Shown in pieces: positions 41,813 through 53,235 of a stretch of 64,000 nucleotides of DNA (positions are counted from its first letter, which is position 1; each line of letters begins with the position of its first letter). A program made the position numbers and the translations under genes. Location of the stretch: assembly GCF_964030895.1 (NCBI RefSeq), contig NZ_OZ034986.1:744001-808000 (forward strand). The letters are read 5' to 3'. This stretch comes from Spiroplasma endosymbiont of Nebria brevicollis (GTDB lineage: Bacteria; Bacillota_I; Bacilli_A; Mycoplasmatales; VBWQ01). The notes under the pieces were generated by a model that was not told the origin of the DNA, did not search any database, and saw only the letters and a program-made list of their open reading frames with translations.

Positions 41813-41918
41813 TATTTATACCCCCCTTCTAAAATCACCTTTAACATTGAAATTATAACATTATTAAAATAATTTACTTTATTAATCAACTAGAGGTATA
41901 AGTTAACAACTATAAAAA

Positions 41919-41944
41919 ATTCACCATCTAAAAAGATAGTGAAT
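41919..41944 (-). terminator. Terminator of the surface-protein operon
   Basis: ATTCACTATCT pairs with AGATGGTGAAT across a short A/T loop, followed by TTTTTT on the minus strand, about 60 bases after the last surface-protein stop. Confidence 0.7.
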
Positions 41945-42005
41945 AAAAGATTTGTATTACTTGTTATTCCATAATATTAGTAAACTTAACTAACTTTTAC
42001 CTAGA

Positions 42006-43382
42006 CTACTTCATACCATTATTAAAAGTAATATTATCTAGATTATATTGATAACCATAGCCATCACTGTCTACATCATGAACTGCTATCACTGATGAAG
42101 CTTGATAATAAATATTATTATCATCATGTCAAAGATATAAGGCAAAACACATTTGACTTCAATAATAACCATTATCATAATCTTTTTCAATGATAAATTT
42201 ATAGTAATCATCAGAATTTCAGTCATTAGTATAAGCATTATCGAAATTACTTAAATCTGGTGGTTGTTTATCTTTAATGCAATTAGTGTTAGCGTTTAAA
42301 TCACTAAATTTTTTTGAACCTGTATTACCATTCTTAACTTGTAAATAAGAATTGTTACCAAAAACAAAGGTTGGATATAGACTAGTGAAATTATCTCAGT
42401 TATTAGCAATTTTTTTTCAATTAACAATGCTTTGCGGGTCACTTCATCATCATTTATAACCATAATTAAAAGACCCAGCACTAGCACTATCGTTAGTATT
42501 AACATTCAAAGTAAGATTATCCGTATTTCAATTTGAATAATAGATTTCAATTAAATTATTATTACTATCAAAAATATAATTAGTAGCATAATTTTTATAC
42601 AACATACCTTCTCCATCACGTGGTGGTGATTGATAAAGCAAATTATAAACATTATTACTAGTAGCAATGATATTAATGATGCTACTTGTTACACTATCAT
42701 CAAGGTTTTTTAAACTACTTTTACTAATAAAATACTTACCTAAACTAGTAGCAACAGCCATATCAATCCCACCAGGATTACGTTCTGCTTGAGCAATATA
42801 ATACAAACCTAACGTTTCACTCAAACTATTACTATGTTCTACTTTATTAGCTGATTGTTGACTACTAATATCAATATGATTTTCTATACCACCCATTTGT
42901 AAATATTTTCAACTACTATTATCACCACTAAAGTAACTATCACTAAAAATACTTTTACTATAAACATTATAATCATCTTTAATACTTGTTACTTGTTTAT
43001 GATTAATCATCTCTGCTTGCATGTTATTTAGCATATTTTTATTGGCATTAGAAAGATTTAAACTAGAATCAATTGCCAGATTGCCATTGCTATCAACAAA
43101 AAAAGCATTTCGAAAGGGCGTCGTCCCATCACTTAAATTACCAACAGCATGGCTGGTATCATAACTATAATATTTATGGTCAGTTGTTGATTGGTTAGTA
43201 ATTCACTTATCTTGACTTAAATACCCAAATTTATTATTAAATAATGAAGATGGTGTTTGACCATTACTAGGGTTACTATTAAGTTTGTTGTTAATAATAG
43301 TATTGTTAACAACATTCACCGTCATATTACTTGCTAATGTTAAAGTAGTCAAACTACTTAAAATAATTAATATTTGTTTCAT
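42006..43382 (-). CDS. Surface protein A, secreted, cluster member
   Basis: A 458-residue protein with a signal peptide (MKQILIILSSLTTLTLA). Shared with protein B upstream are WITNQSTTDHKYYSYDTSHA near residue 60, HIDISS..ANKVEHSNSLSETLGLYYIAQAE and NYATNYIFDSNNNLIEIYY. The C-terminal 170 residues are unique, rich in Asn, Asp, Tyr and Trp (many TGA). Probably exported and bound to the surface; adhesion is a guess from size and composition. Last gene of a four-gene minus-strand cluster. Confidence 0.65.
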
Positions 43383-43410
43383 ATTTTATTTTCCTTTATT
43401 GAAATAATTT

Positions 43411-45564
43411 CTAACTCATTTGTTGATAATCAATTACATACTTAAAATCAGGGAATGTTATTAAAGCACCTGGACTAACTGATATTCCACTAAATTCACT
43501 TGATATATCAAGCACACAAAATGGATTACTATAACTTTCATTTGTGGCAAATATTAAAGAAACAGTTGTTAACTTACGATCATTACCACTTGTTTCAACT
43601 TTAGTGTGCAATCAAATCATTGTTGTTTTAGTAAGTACATCTCAAAAGTTTTTTTCAGAACCTTCATCATTAGTAATAGATGCTGTGTCAATGTTAAGTG
43701 TTGGAGATTTAGGATCGCCACTTTCTAATTTATAATCAATATTGACATGACCTTTAAAACTAGAGTCAATAACACTATAAGAATTATTGTTAATAGTTCC
43801 CAAGACACTATCTTTGTTATTTGAATCACCAATTAATCTTTTTGTTAAGTTAGATTGTTGATAATAATGTTCGTTATCTTGCAATAAATTAGGATCTTGA
43901 CCATCAGGAAGTTTAATTCCATCTATTGGAACTTGTTTTGCAGGGTCAGATGCTAATTCACTATTAATAAAATTAGTATTTTTACCATGAACTATAATAT
44001 TAATATCTGATAAACTCTCAATAATTCGATATTGTCCAGCTACTGCTGCAATCGTAACAGTAAAAGTTTTACCTTTTTTTTGATTGAAAAGGTTATCACC
44101 TACTTGTAAATTTGTACTAATAGTAAAATCATCATCTTTAATTCCGATATCAGAATCATTAGTTTGAAAATAGGCAGATACATCTTTTTTGATAATATCA
44201 TTAATTTGGGTATTAGCTCTTGCTAGTCCAACGGTTGTTAACTTACCATCGGCATTACTATTATCTTTGTTATCAATATTAATAGTTAGTCAATGTGCTT
44301 GATCAGTGTTAGTATACTTGGTTTCAATTGTAGTTTTTAAATTATCTTCGCCACTTAATTTAACACACTTATTAATTACAGGGATAGTTCCATCATAAGT
44401 ACCAGCAAAGTTAAACTGATTAGCAGCTTGTCAATTAGTAGTAATTGTATAACTAACATTAATAGTATCATTAAAGTTTTTAATTGCATCGCTATCATTG
44501 AAATTAAGGTTAAAATATTTATTATCAAGCTGTTCTGGTTTAATTTTCACTCTATCACTTAATTGACTTTTAAAACTATTAATTACTTTTTCTTTAATTA
44601 AACTTTCAATATCTTTAACTGATTTTGACTCAGGTTTTTCGACAGAAATAACTTGTGGGTCAAATTGCAAGTTTAAATTCTTAATATCAAATTGATTAGT
44701 ATATTGCGTGTAATAAATTTCTACTACTTGATTATTACTATCTAAAATATAATTAGTAGCGTAGTTAGTATTATCATCACTATTTTGATATGGTGCACTC
44801 ATAATATACTGCAAGGCAACATCAGCAGATGAGGAAATAAAAGTAATAATAATACCAGTAAATACTTCATCAGGAACATTAGTTCCTAAAACGCTGCGAT
44901 TCATAAATGCTTTTGCTAAAGCTAAATATGTGTTTAATTCTTCTTTACTTTGGTCTTTCGCTGCTTTACCAATGTAATAAAGTCCTAATCCTTCACTTAA
45001 ACTGTCATGATTTGAAACTTTATTGGCACCAGTAACATCAGAAATATCAACATGCTTTTCAACTTGACTTTCTTGAAGGAACTTTCAATCAGGATTGTCA
45101 CCACTAAATAAATCATTCCGAAATTCACTACCTGTATAAGCATTATCAGTAATACGATTAAAAGCAGTTACTTTGCGATGGACAATTATTTCATCTTTAG
45201 TATTGTTAAGATTATTATAGTCAATATTTGTATAACTATCTTTTTTGTTAATTACTAGTTGTCCACTATCATCAACTTTAAAGGTTGTTCTTGCATTACT
45301 TTTGTCACTTAATTCATAGTTAGCATGACTTGTATCATAACTATAATATTTATGGTCTGTTGTTGCTTGATTAGTAATTCAATCACTATCATTTAATTTT
45401 TGATATTCATCATTAAATATTGGTGTGGCAGAAGCTACTTGTGGTGTTACATTAGTACTTGATTTAATAATACTTTTATGTTCTGTAAAATTAGTGTTTA
45501 ATGCTGCATTTCCTGCTAAGGTTAAAGTAGATATGCTACTTAAAGTCAATAATAAATTTTTCAT
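43411..45564 (-). CDS. Surface protein B, chimera of A-type and C-type parts
   Basis: A 717-residue protein behind GGAGGTAA. Signal peptide MKNLLLTLSSISTLTLAG. Residues ~60-310 resemble protein A (WITNQATTDHKYYSYDTSHA; SLSEGLGLYYIGKAA; NYATNYILDSNNQVVEIYY). The last ~180 residues resemble protein C (LPDGQDPNLLQDNEHYYQQ; ALITFPDFKYVIDYQQ). The middle has domains with LNLQFDPQVISVEKPESKS typical of repeated beta modules. It seems to have arisen by fusion or recombination of its neighbours. Confidence 0.65.
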
Positions 45565-45612
45565 TTTTACCTCCAAAATTATTTTAATATGATTAATATA
45601 GCAATTTATTAT

Positions 45613-47583
45613 TTAATTATTTTGTTGATAGGAAATATTGAAATTAAAGTTAGGAAACATTAATATAGCGCCATCATCAATTGAGATTCCTGTTTTTTTT
45701 ACAAGGTCAAAACTATATAAAGTATTATCACCATTAGTATGTGGTGGATCAATGGTACTAGTGAATACTAATTTTACACTATTTAAAATTCTATCTTTTT
45801 GTCCTGATGGTGGATTTTTTGTCACACTAGTATATAAATAAATATTTTTAGTTTGATTAATTAAATCGTAAAAATTACTTATTTTTTGATTAGGATTTTT
45901 AATATCACTAATATTGAGAGTAGTAGATTCTATTGACCCTGACGTTTCTAATTGATATTGGGAAGTAAACGAACCAGTAAAACTATTTTTTTTAATACTA
46001 TAAGCATTTTTTAATTGATTTTTTAAACTATCTTTATCATCGCCCATTAAATTTGCTAATAATGTTGCTTGTTGGTAATAGTGTTCATTATCTTGCAAGA
46101 TATTAGCATCTTGTCCGTCAGGTAAATAAATACCATTTAGTTTAAATCCCGCAGGCGAATTATGATTTTGGGTCGTAGCACTATTATTAGTACCATGAAC
46201 TGTAATATCAAATGATAAATTACCAGAAAGTTTATAACCTTCTTGCTTTGGAGAAATAGTAATTTTACATTGTTTACCTGAGATACCATCATTATTTTGA
46301 AAGAGATTATCTTTTAGTTTTAAGTCAGAAGTAATTTGAATATTATCAGTTTTCAGGTTAAGTAAACTATATTTCTTATTAAAGTAACTTACTACAAGGG
46401 GTTTAATAGCTTCATTAATTTTACTATTGGCTGTTATTAACCCTGTATCTGTTAAACTAGTATCAATATTATCTTTATCAGTTTTATTATCAAATATTAT
46501 GTTTAATCAATTATCAGGGTTTGTTTCTTGTTCAGGATATTTATTTTTAATTTCTGTTTGTAATTGTGCCTCTCCATTTAGATCACATATTTTATTTTGA
46601 ACATTAACACTAGATTCTAGTTTTCCAGTAAAGTTATCTTTATTACCATCTGTAGTTGTAATTTGAAACTTAACAGGAACTGACTCTGTATTAAAATTGT
46701 GGGGTTTATCATCATTATCATTAAAAGTAATATTATAATCACTATCAGGAATAGTAGGAATTTGTAAAATTGATTTTAGTTTAGTTACAAACGCATCTTT
46801 AATTGCTGGTTGAATATATTGAACAATTTGCGGAATAGTAGCATTAGTACTACTTTTGTAGTCAGTATAAATTACTTGATTGGGGTTTAAGTCTAACTTT
46901 ACATTTTTAAGTTCAACTGTCAGCAAATTCGTGATTGTAACTTTAATTACAAAATTAATATTATTATTTACGATACCAAAAGCTTTAGCTTCATCACTAG
47001 TATTTACTTTTAAATCATATGATGTACTTTGATTATAGTTGCTTGGTCATTCAAAGGTATTATTAGTAACTTGTTGATTGTTAACTGTAAAATCAACTGC
47101 TGGATTATTAATAATATTAGTAAAGAAACCATTAGGTAATGATTTAACAGTTTGTTGGGAAACTGTTTCAATGCCACCAACTTGTAATTTGTTATCAATT
47201 TGGTTTAAGATGGCGCTAAAACTAAGACTGTCTTTATCCTTAGCACTATGAATTTGTCAAAAAACTGGATTAGCATTATCTTTAAAAAAGTTTTGTGTAG
47301 GTGCTAAGTCAATTGGTTTATTATCTGGCTTATTATTTTCATAATATTGTTCTCATAAATTAGCATTGCTATGAGGATTAAAATTACTATCACTATAGCT
47401 AGCATGATTGGATACTAATAACGTAGTTGTTGTTATACCTGTTATACCAAACACTAATAAGTAAATACTAATTAATAATCAATTTTTTTTATGATTTTTT
47501 TGTAACTTATTTTTAATAAGCGTTGGGGTTTTATCAACATTAGTAATAATTGTTGGTCTATGATTAATTGTTTTTGGTTTCAT
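45613..47583 (-). CDS. Surface protein C, membrane-anchored
   Basis: A 656-residue protein. A basic 35-residue N-terminal cytoplasmic part is followed by one membrane span (about residues 36-57, WLLISIYLLVFGITGITTT), so it is a type II anchored protein. The extracellular part has two domains related to the B middle region and a C-terminal module (LPDGQDANILQDNEHYYQQ; AILMFPNFNFNISYQQ) shared with B. GGIETVSQQ occurs near residue 130. No catalytic motif seen. Confidence 0.65.
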
Positions 47584-47631
47584 TGGTATTTCTCCTTTCT
47601 ATTCATACTTGTTTTTAATAAACAAAAATTG

Positions 47632-49197
47632 TTATTTTAAACGTTTACGTTTACGAAGCAATAAAATCACAAATGGTAAAATAATTAAAATACTAAAAAA
47701 TATACAAGCAAGAATAATAGTCTTTCAATTATTAACCAAAGTTTTAGAAGATGGTTTGGTATTAATATGAAATGGATTTGGATCATCACTATTGGTTGTT
47801 AAATAATTAATATAGTTATGTTTAGCAATAGCACCTTGATAAGTAATAAATTGACTAACTAACGCACTAGCATTATCTTTTAAATCGTTAACTTCAAGAT
47901 TATTAGTACTATTTAGATATTGTTGAAATCCTTGGAATGTCACATTACTATCAGCAAATAAATTAGTACAATTACTAAAAATTGGAGCTTGGTCTTGATT
48001 ATAAATAGTAACATATTGACCTGATGCTTGTTGTTGAGCTTTGTCTTGCACATTTAAAGCAAGATAGTAAACTTGGATTCCTGATGATGAACTACTTGCT
48101 GTTAATGTATAATTATTAGCAATAGGGTTTGTTGTTGTACTATCAATAGTTAAAGTTTTAGCATCAACATTGGCATAAGTTCATTTTTCATAAGTAGGGA
48201 TTTTAACAGTAGCATTTCCTTTAGCATAGTTCATAACAAGTAAGTTGTCATTACCAGCAACATTTTGAACTAAATATTGACAATCAACATTAGTAATATC
48301 ATTTTTAGTGCCCATAGTAAAACTTAATTGAGATGTTTTATTACTAATAGTAATATCATGGTGCACTACTTCATTGGTAGCAGAACCACTAGCATCAACG
48401 CTAAAATTAGTAGCGTTAAACCCAGCACTAGGATTATGAGCAATAATAGCATAACTAAGATTGCCATTTTCAATTGGTTCAATGTTAGTAGTACCAGATT
48501 TAATAACTAATTTTTCTTCTGGTTTAGCTTTAGCTAAAATAACTAACTCATTTTCATTTTCACTTTTAATATTATTATCACCGATTGGAATAACTTTTAA
48601 ACGTTCAGATAATGATTGATTAATAATATTTTTGCTAGCTTGCAAAGTATAAGGTACTGAAAAATAATTGGTAAAACTACTTTTGGGGTTAATCGTGGCA
48701 AACAAACCATTATTAATGCTGGTTGACAATTGATCACTATAGTTAAGATAGACACTACCAAAACTAGAAATTCCACTATCAAAATTTTTATTTGCAAAAC
48801 TACGACCAATAATTGTCTTATCAAAATATTGTTTTCCATCAGTGGGCATAAAATGATTAGTCTTGTCGTCAATTTGTCCTTGGAATGCGTTAACTACTTC
48901 TTTACTAATAAAATCATCACTAATTGGTGCTTGTAACTGATTAGCGATTTGGTCTCATTGCTTGAATTCAACATTAATTAATTTATCTTTATTATTTTTT
49001 ATTAATTGTGCATAATTATCATTAATCTTATTTCAGGTATTAGCTAATTTAACATCATTATTATTATTTTCTTTAACAGTAATATGAAATCCTGGTAAAG
49101 TATGATTACTAGTAGTAGCAAAAGTTAAGCCAGAAGTAAGTGCTAGTGTCGATAGTAATGCTGTAAATTTATAATTAAAATGTGATATTTTTATCAC
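47632..49197 (-). CDS. Surface protein D, type I membrane protein
   Basis: A 521-residue protein starting at GTG (49197) behind AAGAAGGTGA. N-terminal signal peptide (FTALLSTLALTSGLTFA), a large Asn/Ser/Thr-rich extracellular region, a single C-terminal membrane span (TIILACIFFSILIILPFVILLL) and a basic cytoplasmic end RKRKRLK. This is the layout of mollicute adhesins. First gene of the cluster. No similarity to A-C was noticed. Receptor unknown. Confidence 0.65.
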
Positions 49198-49384
49198 TTT
49201 TAATCACCTTCTTTCATTTTTAATTTGGTTTCTTGACTTTGAAAAATCACTTAAATATGGAAAAAATTTAGTTTTATTAAAATAAAAACTAAAGTTTAAA
49301 TAACCAAATCATAAAATTTATAATTGAATAATAATTTTAATATTTATATAAATAGGGCAGTTTATATATTCATATATCCATTAA

Positions 49385-49420
49385 AATTATAAGGATTAAT
49401 TACTAGTAATCCTTATAATT
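49385..49420. terminator. Long palindrome
   Basis: AATTATAAGGATTA and its perfect complement around an 8-base loop. It lies between the surface cluster and a transposase remnant and may end transcription of either side. Confidence 0.5.
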
Positions 49421-49459
49421 AATAATAAACTTTTTTTCTTAAAAAGCAATAAATAATAT

Positions 49460-49720
49460 TAGGAGTTGATTTATTTTGTTTCCTTCATATGGTATTCATT
49501 CTTGGGCTAAATGTGCAAATCAGTTTACTAATAAAACATTACCATCAAAACAATTAGGACATTTTTTACTTAAAACTATTCCATATTCTTCTGCTAAATC
49601 TTTTAAATCTTGATGATAATATTGCTTACCATTATCAATATGAAGGATTAAATTTTAATTTGTTCATTAGTAAAGTACTTTAATGCTTGTTCTACAACTA
49701 GGTTTAACTAACGAAAAATA
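49460..49720 (-). pseudogene. IS3-type transposase remnant
   Basis: Minus-strand fragment HIDNGKQYYHQDLKDLAEEYG, then CPNCFDGNVLLVNWFAHLAQEW. It matches the region around the second Asp and the Glu of IS3/IS150-like integrase domains (HTDNG.QY, ESFFAHLK.E). The Glu position is lost and both ends are missing. Confidence 0.6.
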
Positions 49721-49923
49721 ATCCATTGTTGTTGAAAACTATCATCCTAAAAATTCTTTTGTAAGAAAAACACAAACTGCATTTATATATAATAGACATT
49801 GTCATAAGATAACACCACTAAAACATGTACTATTATATCTAATATAATTTTTAATATTTGTTAAAGTTTATGCATAAACTAAATATATAATATAGTTTAT
49901 ATTTTTAAAAGGAGAAATAAAGC
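49721..49923 (+). other. Short remnants upstream of the coiled-coil gene
   Basis: Plus-strand fragment NYHPKNSFVRKTQTAFIYN at about 49738-49800 has no start and is unidentified. A good ribosome binding site (AAAGGAG) precedes the next small ORF. Confidence 0.3.
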
Positions 49924-50052
49924 ATGGCAAAAAACAATAAAAACATGACTACAGATGATTTAATTACCCGAATTGTAAAGGTAAGTTTTCTAAATGAAAA
50001 AGAAATAACAATACTATATTTTGAAAGAAGAGAAAAACATGCCATGGTTTAA
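49924..50052 (+). CDS. Small ORF before the coiled-coil gene
   Basis: 42 residues, MAKNNKNMTTDDLITRIVKV, with AAAGGAGAAATAAAGC upstream, the best start signal in this region. Its end overlaps the start of the next ORF (ATG at 50039). Unrecognised. It could be the N-terminal part of the broken coiled-coil protein. Confidence 0.45.
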   Translation: MAKNNKNMTTDDLITRIVKVSFLNEKEITILYFERREKHAMV

Positions 50053-51275
50053 TATTTTTCAGGATAATAAACCTGACATTGAAAACGTTGATTTTGATAT
50101 CATTTTTGATGAATTTAAAGAATTAATTTCAGAATGAAAAAGCAATACCAAGATTTTTTCGAATAATGTTGAAAATACAATAGAAAACAGTGCAACATCA
50201 TCAGCTATTGTTGCTGCATTACAAGTAGTAAATGAAGAAAAAATAAATAACACTATTAAACATTTAAAAGATAGTTTAAAGTATCAATTATTTTGATTTT
50301 TTTGAGAAAAAAATCAAAATTAAAATTATTAATGATTTAAAAGAGAAAATAAAAAAAATAAATAGTCATATTATTAAAACAAACAAAGAAATTCAAGATA
50401 TTAAAAATGATAACGAAGAATATTTAAAAAATGAAAGTATTAAAGATTTTCATTCGGAAAATAATACAACTTTTTTAAAATCTTTTATAATTAAAAATAA
50501 AGAAGAAGCAATACATATTAAAAATGCAAATTTAAAAAATGAGAAAATAAAAAATGATTTTTTAAGTCATATTAATCAAACTGAAAAAGAGGCTATTAAA
50601 GAAATTGAGGAAATTAATAAAAAAATTAAAAATTTAGAAATAGAAAATGAAAAAAGGAAAATTTTATTACTTTATAATAAAAAAACATGAAAATAAAAAA
50701 TGACTTTTTCAAATCAACTAGACATGAAAAACAAATTTCAACTTTTTTTAAAGACCTCAATAAATTATTAGAAAGTAAAAAATTTATCGAAACTATTGAT
50801 AAATGATGAGAAGTTACCTAAAACCAAAATGAAATTTTAAACTTCGGTACAATTTTTTAAAGATCAAGAAAAACTGAATTTTGAAGAAAAAACAAGAAAA
50901 TTACAAGAAGAAAATCAAAATATTTTAGAAGAATGAGAAAATAAAATAAATGAAGTAATTGAAAACTATGAAAAAGAACTTGAAAATGAAGAAAAGGAAA
51001 TCATGAAAAAATTAAAAGAGAATACTGAGGAAAAATTAAAAATTTTAAATCCATCAAATGAAATATCCCAACCCCTAAAAGATTCTAAAAAAGAATATGA
51101 TGATGAAATAAAAAAATTAAAAAATGAAATAATAGAACTTAATAAAAGAATCATTAGTATTAATTATTTATTAGTTAATACTGAAGAGGAATTAAAAGAA
51201 TATAAATCTAGTATTGAATATGCTGTAGAAGAAAACGAAGAAACGGCAGGGGCTGCTTTCCAGTTAACTGTGTAA
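50039..51275 (+). pseudogene. Coiled-coil protein broken into four pieces
   Basis: Segments 50039-50323 (MPWFNIFQDNKPDIENVDF), about 50310-50697 (coiled, IKNLEIENEKRK), 50687-50821 and about 50843-51275 (coiled, ending FQLTV). They lie in different frames separated by frameshifts or stops. The sequence is dominated by Lys, Glu and Ile heptads, so the ancestral protein was a long coiled coil. Its last residues (ETAGAAFQLTV) differ in composition and may come from an insertion junction with the IS1-like remnant that follows. Confidence 0.6.
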
Positions 51276-51361
51276 CTTAGTTTTACAAAATTACTGAGAA
51301 GATATACGGAAGAAAAATTTGCAACGCAAATATAAAATAACATGATAAAGTATTCATAGAA

Positions 51362-51525
51362 CAAAATATCATGTTATTTATAAAAACAATATCAACGCAA
51401 GATTTATCGGTATGAAAAGTATGATATTTAGAATTCCAATTCCTAAAAAATACTATTGTAATAATTGCAAACGACATTGAAAAACTCAATTTAAAGTAAA
51501 ATCCCGTTCTTTTTGGTAATAATTT
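51362..51525 (+). pseudogene. IS1-like zinc-ribbon transposase remnant
   Basis: Plus-strand segment PKKYYCNNCKRHWKTQFKVK resembles the C-terminal half of the InsA zinc ribbon of IS1 (RY.C..C...W..QF). The N-terminal Cys pair and the catalytic InsB part are absent. Confidence 0.45.
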
Positions 51526-51543
51526 AATAATCAAAAAAGTAAT

Positions 51544-51582
51544 AAATTGTTGCTTACAATTTGATTAATAAGCAACAATTTT
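51544..51582. terminator. Terminator-like hairpin
   Basis: AAATTGTTGCTTA and complement with a 13-base loop. It lies just beyond the stop of the TDT transporter on the minus strand and could end that transcript. Confidence 0.55.
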
Positions 51583-51606
51583 CAACATGTATTTTTAGTT
51601 AGCAAA

Positions 51607-52695
51607 CTATTCAAAATATTTTACTATTTTTGGTAAATGCTGATGTTTGTCAGGATGTACAGCAATTTTAGTAATACTATGGATACTAAATCCAACTAGT
51701 AAATATAGCATAACAAGCGAACTGATAACTAACTCAGCAAATGCTTCTGTTTTAAAAATTATTAATACATCAGAACTTATACTGTAATTAGCAGCAAATC
51801 ATGATGCAAAAACAATTCGTGCTACCGCGCCAATGGCTAATGGAAATGAATAAGCAGCAAAACCAGTATTAAATTTAGTGACGAAAACTTTAATCATACT
51901 AATATAAGCAATAAAGGTAAACGTAATAGCAATTCCTGCTAATAAAAACATAAACACATGATTCTCATTACTTGTCCCACTAAAGTCAAAAAAGTAAGTA
52001 ACTAACAATAGACTTGCAGGAGCGGCAATAATCCCGATTGCCGGTAGTTCCGTAGTATGTATTGCTGTCACAAATAAGTAACGATATAAAATTAAACAAG
52101 TTAAGATAATAAATCCAACAAAACTAAAGTATCATAACGCTTGTAATAAAGTAACATAGTTAGCACCACCAAGTTGCCCTGGTAAAATAGCACAAGCAAC
52201 AGGAATTCCTACTAATGGTACATACCATGCTCCATCAACATCTTTAATGTCAAACCACATTGCTCTTGTCACTAACCATCATACTAAATAAACTAGTTGA
52301 CAAATTAAACCAATATATCATAGCGTAATTCCAAAGTAGAATAAACCACCATAAATAGACCCTTTACCAATCGCAAACTCACCAATGGCCATAGTAGTCA
52401 TGAATAGGACTGGTAAGTGTGAACTTGCACTACCACTCTTCATTTCTTTTCAGAATCATTGGGGATTACTTAGTACTTTTAATAAACATAAGAATAAGAA
52501 AAAACTAGCTAGGGTAATGGTCACGTATTGAACTCAATCGCCATTGAAACTAATACCAGGGAGATTTCCTCCAACTGTTGCTTTGTTATATTGGGTGAAG
52601 GCAATGCCTAAAGTTGTTAATCCTAACGCCACAGCAGTAAGCGCTAAAGGAATATGTAATAATTTTTTTTGAATTTTTATTAATGTATTTTTCAT
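51607..52695 (-). CDS. TDT/SLAC1-family transporter (TehA-like)
   Basis: A 362-residue protein with about ten membrane spans. Segments HIPLALTAVALGLTTLG at the start and GAWYVPLVGIPVACAI resemble the tellurite-resistance/dicarboxylate transporter family (P.....g.a....lg; ...W..P..g......). It probably moves anions such as dicarboxylates. Many TGA Trp codons. Single gene with a ribosome binding site AAGGTGAGA. Confidence 0.8.
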
Positions 52696-52853
52696 TTATC
52701 TCACCTTTCCTTATGAATTATATCTTATTAGTAGAAGGAATTTTAAAAAAATTTAAAAATAAAAATCATAAATTAAAATGCGCTATAATGTATATGAATA
52801 CATTATATAAGAGTATATAAAATCATAATTTCTCAAGAAATGAGTGACTAGTG

Positions 52854-53069
52854 ATGAATAAAAAATATTTTAATGATGCAGAGTGATTAAGAAGAAAAAA
52901 TCTTCGTAAATTTAGTTTCCGTTTGCTTGGTTTACTTATCATAACACTATTTTTAATTTTTGATTTAATTTTAACTATTGATTATCCCAGTACTTTTGAA
53001 AATTCAGAAGTAAAGAAAGCAACTGAACGATTATCGATATACTATGCGTATTTTACAACGGGCGAATAA
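52854..53069 (+). pseudogene. Pr6Pr-like membrane protein, cut by the prophage
   Basis: 71 residues: MNKKYFNDAEWLRRKNLRKF, one membrane span, then ERLSIYYAYFTTGE and a stop. The start resembles Spiroplasma Pr6Pr membrane proteins, which continue FTTQSN with several more spans. The match ends at about 53060 and the next bases (GGCGAATAAAATATACGTAT) belong to the element. A TATAAT box lies at 52784-52789. This marks the left boundary of the inserted element. Confidence 0.6.
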
Positions 53070-53074
53070 AATAT

Positions 53075-53160
53075 ACGTATAGATATATTTTCAATGAGAG
53101 AAATATATCTTTAATTGTTGATATAATTATATCATATATTATCATTCTTGTAAACAATAA
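53075..53160. other. Candidate left end of the element
   Basis: An inverted repeat AGATATATTT/AAATATATCT (53080-53113) lies about 20 bases inside the disrupted gene boundary. It could be the terminal repeat or a transcription terminator. The matching right end is out of view. Confidence 0.35.
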
Positions 53161-53235
53161 TATCACTTTAATTTTACTATTTTAATCTAAAAATTCCTAA
53201 CTATTTAGGTAAAGATTTATTTAATTTTATATTAA

